Below, in pieces: positions 8,658-16,847 of a DNA stretch of 43,972 nucleotides. The stretch's first letter is position 1. Each line of letters begins with the position of its first letter. A model generated the notes under the pieces. It did no database searches. It was not told the origin of the DNA and was given only the letters and a program-made list of their open reading frames with translations. Both the position numbers and the translations under genes were made by a program. Origin of the DNA: an uncultured SAR86 cluster bacterium (GTDB taxonomy: Bacteria > Pseudomonadota > Gammaproteobacteria > Magnimaribacterales > D2472); assembly GCA_902551185.1 (NCBI GenBank), contig CACDCN010000009.1, positions 1 through 43,972 on the forward strand, in the 5' to 3' direction.

Positions 8658-9692
8658 TTGCAAAACTTCTATAAAAATAAAAAGATACTTATTACTGGAT
8701 CATCTGGGTTCGTAGGCTCATGGCTTTCAACAGCACTTTACGAAATGGGTGCTTCCTTGTATGGCATTAGTCTAAAACCAAATACTTCACCAAGCTTATT
8801 TAAGTTATTGAATCTTGAAAATAAAATAAATCAAAAATATATTGATATCTGCGAATTTAATAAATTAGATTCTGCTATAAAAGAAATTTGTCCAGACATC
8901 GTATTTCATTTAGCTGCACAACCATTAGTTAGAGAGAGTTATGAAAGAACTATCGAGACTTTCAATACAAATGTTATTGGTACCTTGAACGTCCTTGAGA
9001 GTTGTAAAAATTTAGGTACAAATATAAATTTTATTTGTATTACAACAGACAAATGTTATGAAAATAATGAATTTGGAGAAAGGTTTGTTGAATCAGATCC
9101 TATGGGAGGAAAGGATCCCTATAGTGCATCAAAAGCATGTACTGAAATTTTAACAAAATCACATGCCCTATCTTTTAATAGTCTTAAGTTGTGTACTGCC
9201 AGAGCTGGAAATATTATTGGTGGTGGTGATTGGGCAAAGGATAGAATTGTAACTGATATTGTTGAATCTATAGAACATAAAAGAGATATCGTTCTAAGAA
9301 GTCCAAATGCAATTAGGCCATGGCAACATGTGATTGATGTTGTAAATGGCTATTTAAAATTAGCAATTTATAACTCAGATAAAAAAGATATATTTGATTC
9401 ATTTAATTTTGGCCCCCAAGAGGAAAATGAAATTGATGTAGAAACACTAACAAATAAATTTATATCAAATTGGAATTCTTGTGACTCAAATATAGTCATT
9501 GATAATAATGAGAATTTACCTGAATCGAAAATATTGAGATTAGATTCATCTAAAGCTAATCATATTCTAGATTGGGAACCTTTGATGGATATTGATACCA
9601 CCATTAAAGAAACTGCTGTTTGGTATGAAAATTTCTTTTTAAATAAAGATATTTATAAGTTTACAATCGAACAAATAAATAAGTATTTATAA
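8658..9692 (+). CDS. rfbG: CDP-glucose 4,6-dehydratase
   Basis: This 344-residue extended SDR has the NAD motif GSSGFVG (14-20), FHLAAQPLVR (83-92), TTDKCY (129-134) and catalytic YSASK (155-159). A later RPWQHV segment is characteristic of CDP-glucose dehydratases. The enzyme converts CDP-glucose to CDP-4-keto-6-deoxyglucose, the shared precursor of CDP-3,6-dideoxyhexoses. The start is a TTG: an in-frame stop at 8649-8651 lies just upstream, and the distance to the Rossmann motif matches relatives, so no ATG is available. Its partners rfbF and rfbH lie 2-3 kb to the right but on mixed strands. Its stop overlaps the convergent HAD gene by 6 bp. Confidence 0.9.
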   Translation: MQNFYKNKKILITGSSGFVGSWLSTALYEMGASLYGISLKPNTSPSLFKLLNLENKINQKYIDICEFNKLDSAIKEICPDIVFHLAAQPLVRESYERTIETFNTNVIGTLNVLESCKNLGTNINFICITTDKCYENNEFGERFVESDPMGGKDPYSASKACTEILTKSHALSFNSLKLCTARAGNIIGGGDWAKDRIVTDIVESIEHKRDIVLRSPNAIRPWQHVIDVVNGYLKLAIYNSDKKDIFDSFNFGPQEENEIDVETLTNKFISNWNSCDSNIVIDNNENLPESKILRLDSSKANHILDWEPLMDIDTTIKETAVWYENFFLNKDIYKFTIEQINKYL

Positions 9693-10313
9693 CATCTCTC
9701 TTATATCGGTTAGGTGCAAGTCTGCATCTTCTACATATTGACCGTATCCCCATCCTGCAAAGATGAATTTAATGTTATTTTTTTTAGAAGCAATAAAATC
9801 TCCCATGGTATCTCCAATATATGCAGTGTTTTTAGGATTAATTTTATAATCTTTAATTGTTTTTGAAATCAATGTACTTTTATCTTTTTTTGACTGATCA
9901 TTTGGATCTACAGAAAAATAGTTATCAAAAAGCTCAATAATTTTTGAATTTTTTAACATTTTCTCAGTTGGAGCAATTCTTTTATTAGTAATAAGCATTA
10001 AATTTTTTTTCTTTTCTAAAATCTTTAATGTTTCTTGAGCTCCTTTGTATAGTTTTGTTTTATAGCAATACTCAGAATCATATAACTCTATAAAACTTTC
10101 AATTATTCTATCTATTTTAACTGTATCTTTTTTTTGAACTAAATTTTTGAGTGTTTCTTTAAGAGGTGGGCCAATTATTGATTTATTAAGATTTTCTTTG
10201 ATGTCAATATTGTTAAGCTGAAGAGCTTTTTTAAAGCAAAGTAAAATTTCAGGTGCAGAGTCAAAAAGTGTTCCATCTAAATCAAAAATTAGATTATCCT
10301 CAGCGATGTGCAT
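9687..10313 (-). CDS. HAD-superfamily phosphatase (Gph-like) in the CDP-sugar module
   Basis: This 208-residue protein has motif I DLDGT (nucleophile Asp 11, acid/base Asp 13), a TNKR motif II region and motif IV IGDTMGDF. These are the catalytic features of HAD phosphatases with a small helical cap. It lies 11 bp downstream of the RfbH-like gene and is presumably co-transcribed with it. A second HAD protein of similar size is encoded 2.1 kb away in the same module, and both share an IGPP segment in the cap. The substrate is unknown; a sugar phosphate or a phosphorylated precursor of the CDP-sugar branch is plausible. The gene name gph is not justified here. Confidence 0.75.
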   Translation of the reverse strand: MHIAEDNLIFDLDGTLFDSAPEILLCFKKALQLNNIDIKENLNKSIIGPPLKETLKNLVQKKDTVKIDRIIESFIELYDSEYCYKTKLYKGAQETLKILEKKKNLMLITNKRIAPTEKMLKNSKIIELFDNYFSVDPNDQSKKDKSTLISKTIKDYKINPKNTAYIGDTMGDFIASKKNNIKFIFAGWGYGQYVEDADLHLTDIREML

Positions 10314-10324
10314 TTATAAAGTTA

Positions 10325-11527
10325 TCATGTGTATTGTTCTACGAAAAGATCAATGCTTTGATATAGATGATTAATCATTTCGTCGTCAAGTCCATGATGA
10401 CAAGCTAATAGAATTCCTTGTTTCATTACCCTATCAGCATTTACAAAATCATCAGCTTTACCAACATATTTTACATTTTTCATCATTGGTTGACGAAGAA
10501 CATTCCCGGTGAAGACTACTCTAGTTTGAATATTTCTTTTTTCAAGGAAAATCTGCATATCAGTTCTATTGAAAGGGGCATCTTTTTTTACAATCATAGG
10601 AAATGCAAGCCAACATGTGTATGCTTTCGGATTTTGCTTTGGAAGAGAAAAATACTGAGGATATTTTGATAAAAAATTTAAATGTGAATCAAAATGTTTA
10701 TTTCTTAACTCCATGTTTTTATCAAGCTTATTAAATTGAACCAATGCAAAAGCAGCGCTTATCTCAGATGGTTCAAGCTGATATCCAAGCTCTTCAAAAA
10801 CAAATTTTGCATCATACTGAATTCCCTCTAATTGAACATTAAATCTATTTTCAATAGCTTCACTTTCAACAAACAACGAAGAACTTCTTCCCCATGATCT
10901 TAATAGACTACATTTATCTGCTATGGATTTATCTGAGGTAACTATCATTCCTCCATTTCCGGCTCCATTAATAATATGAGAGCCATAAAAGCTTGTAATC
11001 GCAATATCGGCAAAACTCCCAGTAGAAATTCCATCATATGTGGCGCCAATAGTATCTGCTGAATCTACAAGTATTTTTAAATTATATTTATCAGCAATCT
11101 CTCTAATAATTGGCCATTCGCAAATATTTCCCATCAAATCTGGCGCTACAATTGCTGAGGTATTTTCATTTATCTTTTCTTCAATTTTTGTCTCGTCAAT
11201 ACAATAAGTATCTTCTTTGACATCAACAAATACTGGTACTAATCCGCTATTAACAATACAGGCAACAGTTGTTCCAAAAGTCAAAGCGGGTGTAATAACC
11301 TCAGAACCTTCAGGTAAATTAAGTGCCTCCATTGATAAATAAAGAGCAGAAGATCCAGAATTTACCATTATTCCATAATCATGTTCATACTTTTCAGCTA
11401 CTTTCGCTTCAAATTCACGAACATTCTTAGACATTTGAGTAGTTGTCTTTAAAACCTCAACAACGGCATTAATCTCTTCATCTCCATGAACGGTTGAGCC
11501 ATATGGCACTCTTATAAAATCATCCAT
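10325..11527 (-). CDS. rfbH: RfbH/ColD-like PLP-dependent CDP-4-keto-6-deoxyglucose 3-dehydrase
   Basis: This 400-residue member of the DegT/DnrJ/EryC1 fold has SFYGSH at 179-184. His 184 stands where aminotransferases have the PLP-binding Lys, the hallmark of sugar 3-dehydrases (RfbH/E1 and ColD). LVDSAD at 153-158 supplies the PLP-contacting Asp. Around it are rfbF and rfbG, so the expected reaction is removal of the C3 hydroxyl from CDP-4-keto-6-deoxyglucose. Unlike classical RfbH, the segment after RSWGR (210-214) reads SSS, where RfbH has the cysteines of its 2Fe-2S cluster. The protein may therefore work without the E3 reductase, as ColD does. It is divergent from rfbF. Confidence 0.8.
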   Translation of the reverse strand: MDDFIRVPYGSTVHGDEEINAVVEVLKTTTQMSKNVREFEAKVAEKYEHDYGIMVNSGSSALYLSMEALNLPEGSEVITPALTFGTTVACIVNSGLVPVFVDVKEDTYCIDETKIEEKINENTSAIVAPDLMGNICEWPIIREIADKYNLKILVDSADTIGATYDGISTGSFADIAITSFYGSHIINGAGNGGMIVTSDKSIADKCSLLRSWGRSSSLFVESEAIENRFNVQLEGIQYDAKFVFEELGYQLEPSEISAAFALVQFNKLDKNMELRNKHFDSHLNFLSKYPQYFSLPKQNPKAYTCWLAFPMIVKKDAPFNRTDMQIFLEKRNIQTRVVFTGNVLRQPMMKNVKYVGKADDFVNADRVMKQGILLACHHGLDDEMINHLYQSIDLFVEQYT

Positions 11528-11675
11528 TTTTAATCCTTATAGTCCTTAGAATAGGATAATTATAAATCAAAAATTGTTATTAAAAAGTTATTTATTAAAT
11601 ATGATATGTACGTATTTAAATTACATATTTTTGTCAATTGCTTTAGAATATCTGTTTTAACTTTGCAAAAAACTT
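11528..11675. promoter_or_regulatory. Divergent promoter region between RfbH-like and rfbF genes
   Basis: This 148-bp gap separates two genes of the same pathway read in opposite directions. For the rightward unit a possible sigma70-like pair is TTACAT (11621-11626) and TAGAAT (11644-11649) with a 17-bp spacer, which would give a leader of about 20 nt before the ATG at 11676. The -35 match is weak. No clear ribosome binding site precedes that ATG. I see no convincing dyad. Confidence 0.3.
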
Positions 11676-12455
11676 ATGAAAGCTGTTATTTTGGCTGGCG
11701 GATTAGGAACTAGATTATCTGAAGAAACCTATGATAAGCCTAAACCTATGGTAGAAATAGGTGGTAAGCCAATACTTTGGCATATCATGAAAATATATGC
11801 ATCACATGGCATAAAAGACTTCATTATCTGTTGCGGTTATAAAGGTTATTATATAAAAGAATATTTCTATAATTATGCACTCCATAATTCAAATATTGAA
11901 TTTAAATTGTCTAAGAATGATTTTAGTCTTTCGGATAACAATGCTGAGGAATGGAATGTGAAATGCGTTGATACTGGTCAAGATACTCAGACTGGTGGTA
12001 GATTAAAAAGAATTGAACAATATGTACCAACTGGTGAAACTTTTTTATTCACATACGGTGATGGAGTTGGTGACATCAACATTACAGATGTAATTAAAAA
12101 TCATCAGGATTCAAAAAAAATAGCCACAGTTACAGCTGTCAATCCGCCAGGTAGATTTGGAGTTCTCGATATTGAAGATGACGGAAATGTACGTAAGTTT
12201 GATGAAAAACCAAAGAAAGGTCAAACATGGATCAATGGAGGTTTTTTTGTACTTGAGACTGATATATTTAAATATATTGAGGGTGATCATATGCCATGGG
12301 AGGATGTGCCACTTAAGACAATAACAAACGAAAATCAATTAAATTCATACAAACATAATGGCTTTTGGCAGCCAATGGACACAGTTAGAGAAAAAGATAT
12401 TTTAAATAATATGTATGAATCAAATAATGCTCCATGGAAGATGTGGGATGATTAA
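11676..12455 (+). CDS. rfbF: Glucose-1-phosphate cytidylyltransferase
   Basis: This 259-residue protein begins with the nucleotidyltransferase signature LAGGLGTRLSEET (6-18) followed by KPKPMVEIGGKPILWH. It also carries the internal segment DTGQDTQTGGRLKR, typical of RfbF. It makes CDP-glucose from CTP and glucose-1-phosphate in the cytoplasm and so feeds RfbG. Its length is normal (E1-type cytidylyltransferases are about 255-260 residues). It heads a rightward unit with a HAD phosphatase, a thiamine-diphosphate enzyme and an aldolase-like protein. Its stop overlaps the next start, suggesting coupled translation. Confidence 0.93.
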   Translation: MKAVILAGGLGTRLSEETYDKPKPMVEIGGKPILWHIMKIYASHGIKDFIICCGYKGYYIKEYFYNYALHNSNIEFKLSKNDFSLSDNNAEEWNVKCVDTGQDTQTGGRLKRIEQYVPTGETFLFTYGDGVGDINITDVIKNHQDSKKIATVTAVNPPGRFGVLDIEDDGNVRKFDEKPKKGQTWINGGFFVLETDIFKYIEGDHMPWEDVPLKTITNENQLNSYKHNGFWQPMDTVREKDILNNMYESNNAPWKMWDD

Positions 12456-13089
12456 ATGCATTATCTTTGATGTTGACGGCACCTTAGTTGATTCATCCTT
12501 CGGTCTATTTGATAGTTTCTCTTATGCATCAAAAATTGTTGGCTTGAAGGCTCCTGAAAAGAGTCTTTTTAGAAAAAGTATTGGTCCTCCAATAGATAAA
12601 ATTTTTAATAATTTTTATAAGGATAAATCTCATTTAAAAGAAAATTTTATAAAATCATTTAGAAAACATTATGATAACAAGGGATATCTTGGATACAAAA
12701 AGAAATTTGATTTAAAAAAACTTGAAGGGGTAAAAAATAAAAATATTTATCTAGGGATAGTTACAAATAAGCCAAGCATGCCTACAAAAAACATTCTTAA
12801 AGATATGAGTTTAATTGATATGTTTAGCATGGTAACTTGCAAAGATACTTATAACATCTCATATAACAAAAAAGATAATTTAAAAAAAATTATTTCAATA
12901 ATAAAACAAAAAATTACTATAAGCGATTCAGAGTTTGTTTATGTTGGAGACACTCTTGAGGATTTTGATGCAGCAAATTATTGTGAGATATCCTTCGCTG
13001 CTATTTCGGACGGATTTTATGAATGGAAATCCTTTTCAGGTAAAAATATTTATTCCTCTCTAGATAAATTTTTGGAAAAACATCTTTAA
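12448..13089 (+). CDS. HAD-superfamily phosphatase, second copy in the CDP-sugar module
   Basis: This 213-residue protein, read from the ATG at 12448, starts MIKCIIFDVDGT with nucleophile Asp 8 and Asp 10. It has a VTNK motif II and VGDTLEDF motif IV. A longer in-frame reading from 12415 would add 11 residues inside rfbF. The start chosen here overlaps the rfbF stop by 8 bp, has a GGAAG element about 10 bp upstream and gives the usual HAD N-terminus. It shares an IGPP cap segment with the HAD at 9687-10313 and is probably a distant paralogue. It lies 1 bp before the thiamine-diphosphate enzyme gene. The substrate is unknown, and base composition is as AT-rich as its neighbours. Confidence 0.75.
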   Translation: MIKCIIFDVDGTLVDSSFGLFDSFSYASKIVGLKAPEKSLFRKSIGPPIDKIFNNFYKDKSHLKENFIKSFRKHYDNKGYLGYKKKFDLKKLEGVKNKNIYLGIVTNKPSMPTKNILKDMSLIDMFSMVTCKDTYNISYNKKDNLKKIISIIKQKITISDSEFVYVGDTLEDFDAANYCEISFAAISDGFYEWKSFSGKNIYSSLDKFLEKHL

Positions 13090-13090
13090 A

Positions 13091-14869
13091 ATGAAAAATA
13101 ATTATAGTGACAAGCTTTCGAAGTGGTTAAAAGACGAGGGTTATACTCATTGTTTTTTTATTGCAGGTGGAAACATTATGCATATTCTAAATTCCTTAAG
13201 AAAAGATTTTGTTATGATCCCATTTGTCCATGAGGCCGCTACAACAATGGCATGCGAATATTTTAATTTAACCGCAAAAAAGAAAAATTTATCTGGGAAA
13301 GCCTTTTGCCTTGTTACTGCTGGTCCAGGAGTTACAAATGCAATGACCGGTGTTGCAGGAAGTCATATTGAAAGTAGGGAATTATTAATAATTGGTGGTC
13401 AAGTTAAAACATCTGACTTATCAAGGGGTCTGAGACAAAGAGGAATTCAAGAAATTGATGGGGTTTCTTTAATGGAACCAATAACTAAAAAGAGTATTAG
13501 ATTAGAAGAACCAATCAATGAATTTACTTTTAAATCATTATGCAGGCTTTCTTCAATAGGAAGACCAGGAAGTGTATTTATTGAAATTCCATTAGATGTT
13601 CAAGCTTCAAATAAAAAAATTAGTGACTACAAAGATTTGAAACTAAAGATTGAAAAAAATATTTCAAATTTAAAAAGATTTCCAGAAATCATTAAAAGAT
13701 TAAAAGAATCCAAAAGACCAATAATATTATTAGGTGGAGGTGTACAAGGAAATCAAATAATTGATTTACAAAAAAATCTTTCAAAAATTGGCATCCCAGT
13801 TCAAACAACGTGGAATGGCATAGATCTCATAGACTCGAATTTCAAGTTATATTATGGAAGGCCTAATACTTGGGGGCAAAGATATGCAAATTTAATAATA
13901 CAACAGGCAGATTTTATTATATCAGTTGGATCAAGGCTTGGGCTGCAACAAACAGGATTCAATTGGAAAGAGTTTGGTAAAAATGCATTTAAAGTGATGG
14001 TGGATATCGATAAAGAAGAATTAACAAAGGGACATCCTCAAATTGATATTCCTATAAATTCAGACAGTACAAAGTTTTTAAAAAAATTATTTACATCAAA
14101 CTTCAGTTTTAAAGATACTTCAGGTTGGATAAATTACTGTAACAAGATAAAAAATCATTTTCATTTAAGTGAAAGTTGTAATAATTCAGAAGGTAATTTT
14201 ATTAATCCATATGATTTTTCAATTCTGTTGTCTGAGAAAACATCAAAAAATGATACCATCATTCCTTGCTCAAGTGGTTCAGCAAACACTACTGTTCAAC
14301 AAGCTTTTTTACAAAAATCTGGGCAAGTAATAATGAATACAAAAGGAATGGCTTCGATGGGTTATGGTCTTTCAGGGGCTATTGGTGCTTCCCTTAAATT
14401 ACCTAAGAATAATACAATGTTAATTGAAGGTGACGGTGGCTTTATTCAAAACATGCAAGAACTTGGAACTGTTGAAATAAACAAATTAAATTTAAAGATT
14501 TTCATATTCTTTGATAACGGTTACGCAAGCATAAGAATGACACAAAGAAATTATTTTGGTGGAGCATATGTAGGTTGTGATGAGAAAACTGGACTTGGAA
14601 TGCCAAACTGGAAAAAACTAGCTAAAACATATAACATGGCATACATGTCATTAAGCAAGAGGAATTTATCTAAAAGTCTTGATGTAATTTTAAATACAAA
14701 AGGGCCATTTTTATCAATCATTCCAATAGATCCAGAACAAACTTACTTTCCAAAGATAACAAGTAGAATAACTAAAGATGGTTCAATGGAAAGCAATCCG
14801 TTACATGAAATGACACCAGAAGTTACAAACGAAGAAAGAAAAAAATATATGCAATTTATAGGAGATTAA
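13091..14869 (+). CDS. Thiamine-diphosphate-dependent carboligase/decarboxylase (acetolactate-synthase fold)
   Basis: This 592-residue protein has the three-domain layout of acetolactate-synthase-type enzymes. The catalytic Glu is in FVHEAATTMA (Glu 48). A central domain contains GGGVQGN. The ThDP/Mg motif starts with GDGG at 447-450 and ends at FDNGY (474-478), where Asp-Asn replaces the usual Asn-Asn. It sits between sugar genes rather than ilv genes. A known precedent is YerE, which joins an acetyl unit from pyruvate to CDP-4-keto-3,6-dideoxyglucose for yersiniose. By context this protein may perform a comparable C-C ligation on the RfbFGH product. That substrate is inference; an ordinary decarboxylase is the alternative. 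Confidence 0.75.
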   Translation: MKNNYSDKLSKWLKDEGYTHCFFIAGGNIMHILNSLRKDFVMIPFVHEAATTMACEYFNLTAKKKNLSGKAFCLVTAGPGVTNAMTGVAGSHIESRELLIIGGQVKTSDLSRGLRQRGIQEIDGVSLMEPITKKSIRLEEPINEFTFKSLCRLSSIGRPGSVFIEIPLDVQASNKKISDYKDLKLKIEKNISNLKRFPEIIKRLKESKRPIILLGGGVQGNQIIDLQKNLSKIGIPVQTTWNGIDLIDSNFKLYYGRPNTWGQRYANLIIQQADFIISVGSRLGLQQTGFNWKEFGKNAFKVMVDIDKEELTKGHPQIDIPINSDSTKFLKKLFTSNFSFKDTSGWINYCNKIKNHFHLSESCNNSEGNFINPYDFSILLSEKTSKNDTIIPCSSGSANTTVQQAFLQKSGQVIMNTKGMASMGYGLSGAIGASLKLPKNNTMLIEGDGGFIQNMQELGTVEINKLNLKIFIFFDNGYASIRMTQRNYFGGAYVGCDEKTGLGMPNWKKLAKTYNMAYMSLSKRNLSKSLDVILNTKGPFLSIIPIDPEQTYFPKITSRITKDGSMESNPLHEMTPEVTNEERKKYMQFIGD

Positions 14870-15679
14870 ATGAACGTTATTGAAAAAAGAATGGTTGAAG
14901 TCTTAAATAAATTATCAAATGAGTACGGGGTCTTTGAAATAAAAGCTGAATTTGAGGCTGAGGCTAGTAGGATTGAGGAATTAATGAGACTGAAAGACGT
15001 CATAAGTACAGCAAATCTTCCATTAATTGTAAAAATTGGAGGTGTTGAAGCAATAACAGATATATATATGGGATTATCTCTAGGTGCTAAAGGCATTGTT
15101 GCCCCAATGGCAGAAACACCGTTTGCTGTTGGTAAGTTTTTGAATGCTATTGATACTTATGTTGCAAAAGATAATGCCGATGATATTGAATTTGCTGTTA
15201 ACATTGAAACAAAAACAGCATGTGAAAATTTTGATGAAATCCTTAAATTAGACAAAATAAAGAGCCTATCTAGCATTACAGTGGGTAGAGTTGATTTAGT
15301 TGGATCTTATGGTTACGGTAGAGATAAAATAGAAACTCAAGAAATAACTGATGTTGTTGAGAAAGTTTTCACAAAATCAAAGGCAGCAGGATTTAAAACT
15401 GCCATGGGTGGCGGCATATCAACAGATGCTATTGAAAATATAAATTATTTTACTGATAAAGATTTAATAGATAAATTTGAAACACGAAAAGTTGTTTTTA
15501 ACGCTAAGGACACTCGTCCAGTTATGAAGGATGCTATTTTGCATGCTGTAGAGTTCGAATACCTTTGGTTGGTGAGTAAAAGAAGGTATTACGGAAATGT
15601 TCATGCTGAGGATGAAAAACGTATACCAATGATTGAAGACCGCATGAAAGCTGAAAACTATCCTTTACCAACTTTCTAA
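14870..15679 (+). CDS. HpcH/HpaI aldolase/citrate-lyase-like protein
   Basis: This 269-residue protein has the (beta/alpha)8 features of class II pyruvate aldolases. GAKGIVAPMAET lies at 72-83, a metal-binding Glu in NIETKT (Glu 113), and the second metal-ligand region GRVDLVGSYG at 139-148 with Asp 142. The position of the usual pyruvate-contacting Arg seems to be Lys in VKIGG (54-58). It begins directly after the stop of the thiamine-diphosphate enzyme, with a GGAGAT ribosome binding site, so the two are almost certainly co-translated. The family cleaves or forms bonds between pyruvate-type enolates and aldehydes. Its role in a CDP-sugar pathway is not established. Confidence 0.75.
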   Translation: MNVIEKRMVEVLNKLSNEYGVFEIKAEFEAEASRIEELMRLKDVISTANLPLIVKIGGVEAITDIYMGLSLGAKGIVAPMAETPFAVGKFLNAIDTYVAKDNADDIEFAVNIETKTACENFDEILKLDKIKSLSSITVGRVDLVGSYGYGRDKIETQEITDVVEKVFTKSKAAGFKTAMGGGISTDAIENINYFTDKDLIDKFETRKVVFNAKDTRPVMKDAILHAVEFEYLWLVSKRRYYGNVHAEDEKRIPMIEDRMKAENYPLPTF

Positions 15680-15683
15680 ATTA

Positions 15684-16721
15684 TTAAAGATCTTTATAAA
15701 ATTTGTACGTCTTTGTTATTGATGATTCTAGATCATATGATTCTTCATAACCCAATGATTTTAACAAAGTAATATCTGGTAAATAATAATTAGCCTTCTC
15801 AGGATGTGATTCACCATTATTTTTTATAATCACATTTGGATTTCCTAACTCATTAGAAACTAAGTTTGCGAGATCACTTATAGAAACGGCTTTATCTGAA
15901 CCTATATTAATTGCCAAAGATTCTTTCGATTGTAAGCTTTTTAGAAGACCTTTAACCATATCTGCTGCATACATATAACTTCTAACAGGAGACCCATCAC
16001 CATTAACTATAATTGGCTCCGAATTTAAACAATTATTTATAAAATTACCGATAGCAAAATGCTTATCTAATGGCAAATAAGGCCCCACAAATGCAAAACA
16101 TCTTGCATTAATAATTTTAATATCTTTTTTAATGCTCAAATCATTTAGAATTGATTCAACTAATAATTTTGAAATTCCGTACATTGATCCAAGGTTTGTT
16201 ATGTCAAAATTTGCTTTATCATTTTCTTTCACGCCGCTACTGCACTCTGCAATATCTCCATAAACTGCACCTGAACTTAAATGCAATATTTTCTTAGTTT
16301 TATTTGTTACAAACTTTTCAATCAATAATCTTGTCCCACTTATTAAAGTATCTGTAAGCAAATTAGGATTTAGACTAAAGTCATATGTCGCGTCATTAGC
16401 TCCAAGAATAATATAATCAAAATTAAATTCTTTGTTATCTATCTTATCTAAATAACGAATATCAGATTCTATGAACTCAAGATTTTTTATATCTTTATCG
16501 TCAATGAAAGTGCTTATGAATTTATTCTTGTCTCTTGTAAGTATTGTGAGTGAAATATTAAAATCATTTGTTTTATTGAGCTCATTTAATGTTGCGATTA
16601 ACCATTTACCAATAAATCCGGTGCCTCCTGTTATGAGAAATGATTTTTTATTGAAAGTATTAATATCATTGGAAAATTCTTTAGCTAAATTAACTAAATC
16701 TTGTTTTGGAAGTTTAAACAT
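15684..16721 (-). CDS. NAD(P)-dependent extended SDR, sugar-nucleotide reductase/epimerase
   Basis: This 345-residue protein has TGGTGFIG at 31-38, preceded by about 30 extra residues. It also has SSGAVYG (149-155) and YGISK (181-185, catalytic Tyr and Lys). A GDGSPVRSYMYAADM segment is typical of sugar-nucleotide epimerases and reductases. It converges with the aldolase-like gene, leaving a 4-bp gap. In yersiniose-type or paratose/tyvelose-type routes an SDR performs the last reduction or epimerisation, so it could finish the CDP-sugar made by the neighbouring genes. The substrate is inferred from position only. Confidence 0.8.
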   Translation of the reverse strand: MFKLPKQDLVNLAKEFSNDINTFNKKSFLITGGTGFIGKWLIATLNELNKTNDFNISLTILTRDKNKFISTFIDDKDIKNLEFIESDIRYLDKIDNKEFNFDYIILGANDATYDFSLNPNLLTDTLISGTRLLIEKFVTNKTKKILHLSSGAVYGDIAECSSGVKENDKANFDITNLGSMYGISKLLVESILNDLSIKKDIKIINARCFAFVGPYLPLDKHFAIGNFINNCLNSEPIIVNGDGSPVRSYMYAADMVKGLLKSLQSKESLAINIGSDKAVSISDLANLVSNELGNPNVIIKNNGESHPEKANYYLPDITLLKSLGYEESYDLESSITKTYKFYKDL

Positions 16722-16750
16722 TATTTGTAATAAATTCCTTATATTTTGAA

Positions 16751-16837
16751 TGGTACCCGAGGCCGGACTTGAACCGGCACGATATTTCTATCGAGGGATT
16801 TTAAGTCCCTTGTGTCTACCAATTCCACCACTCGGGC
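16751..16837 (-). tRNA. leuZ: tRNA-Leu (anticodon UAA)
   Basis: Reading the minus strand gives an 87-nt class II tRNA with GCCCGAG acceptor arm, a long variable arm (TCGATAGAAATATCGT), the GGTTCAAGTCC T-arm and an encoded CCA (16751-16753). The anticodon loop CTTAAAA gives UAA. In E. coli leuZ, also UAA, ends the pgsA-glyW-cysT-leuZ string, so the position is conserved apart from a gene inserted between it and tRNA-Cys. Confidence 0.96.
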
Positions 16838-16847
16838 ATATTTTAGA

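Noticed and set aside
13040-13090. Thiamine pyrophosphate riboswitch before the ThDP enzyme gene
   Set aside because: The gap to the upstream gene is 1 bp and no THI-box sequence is present.
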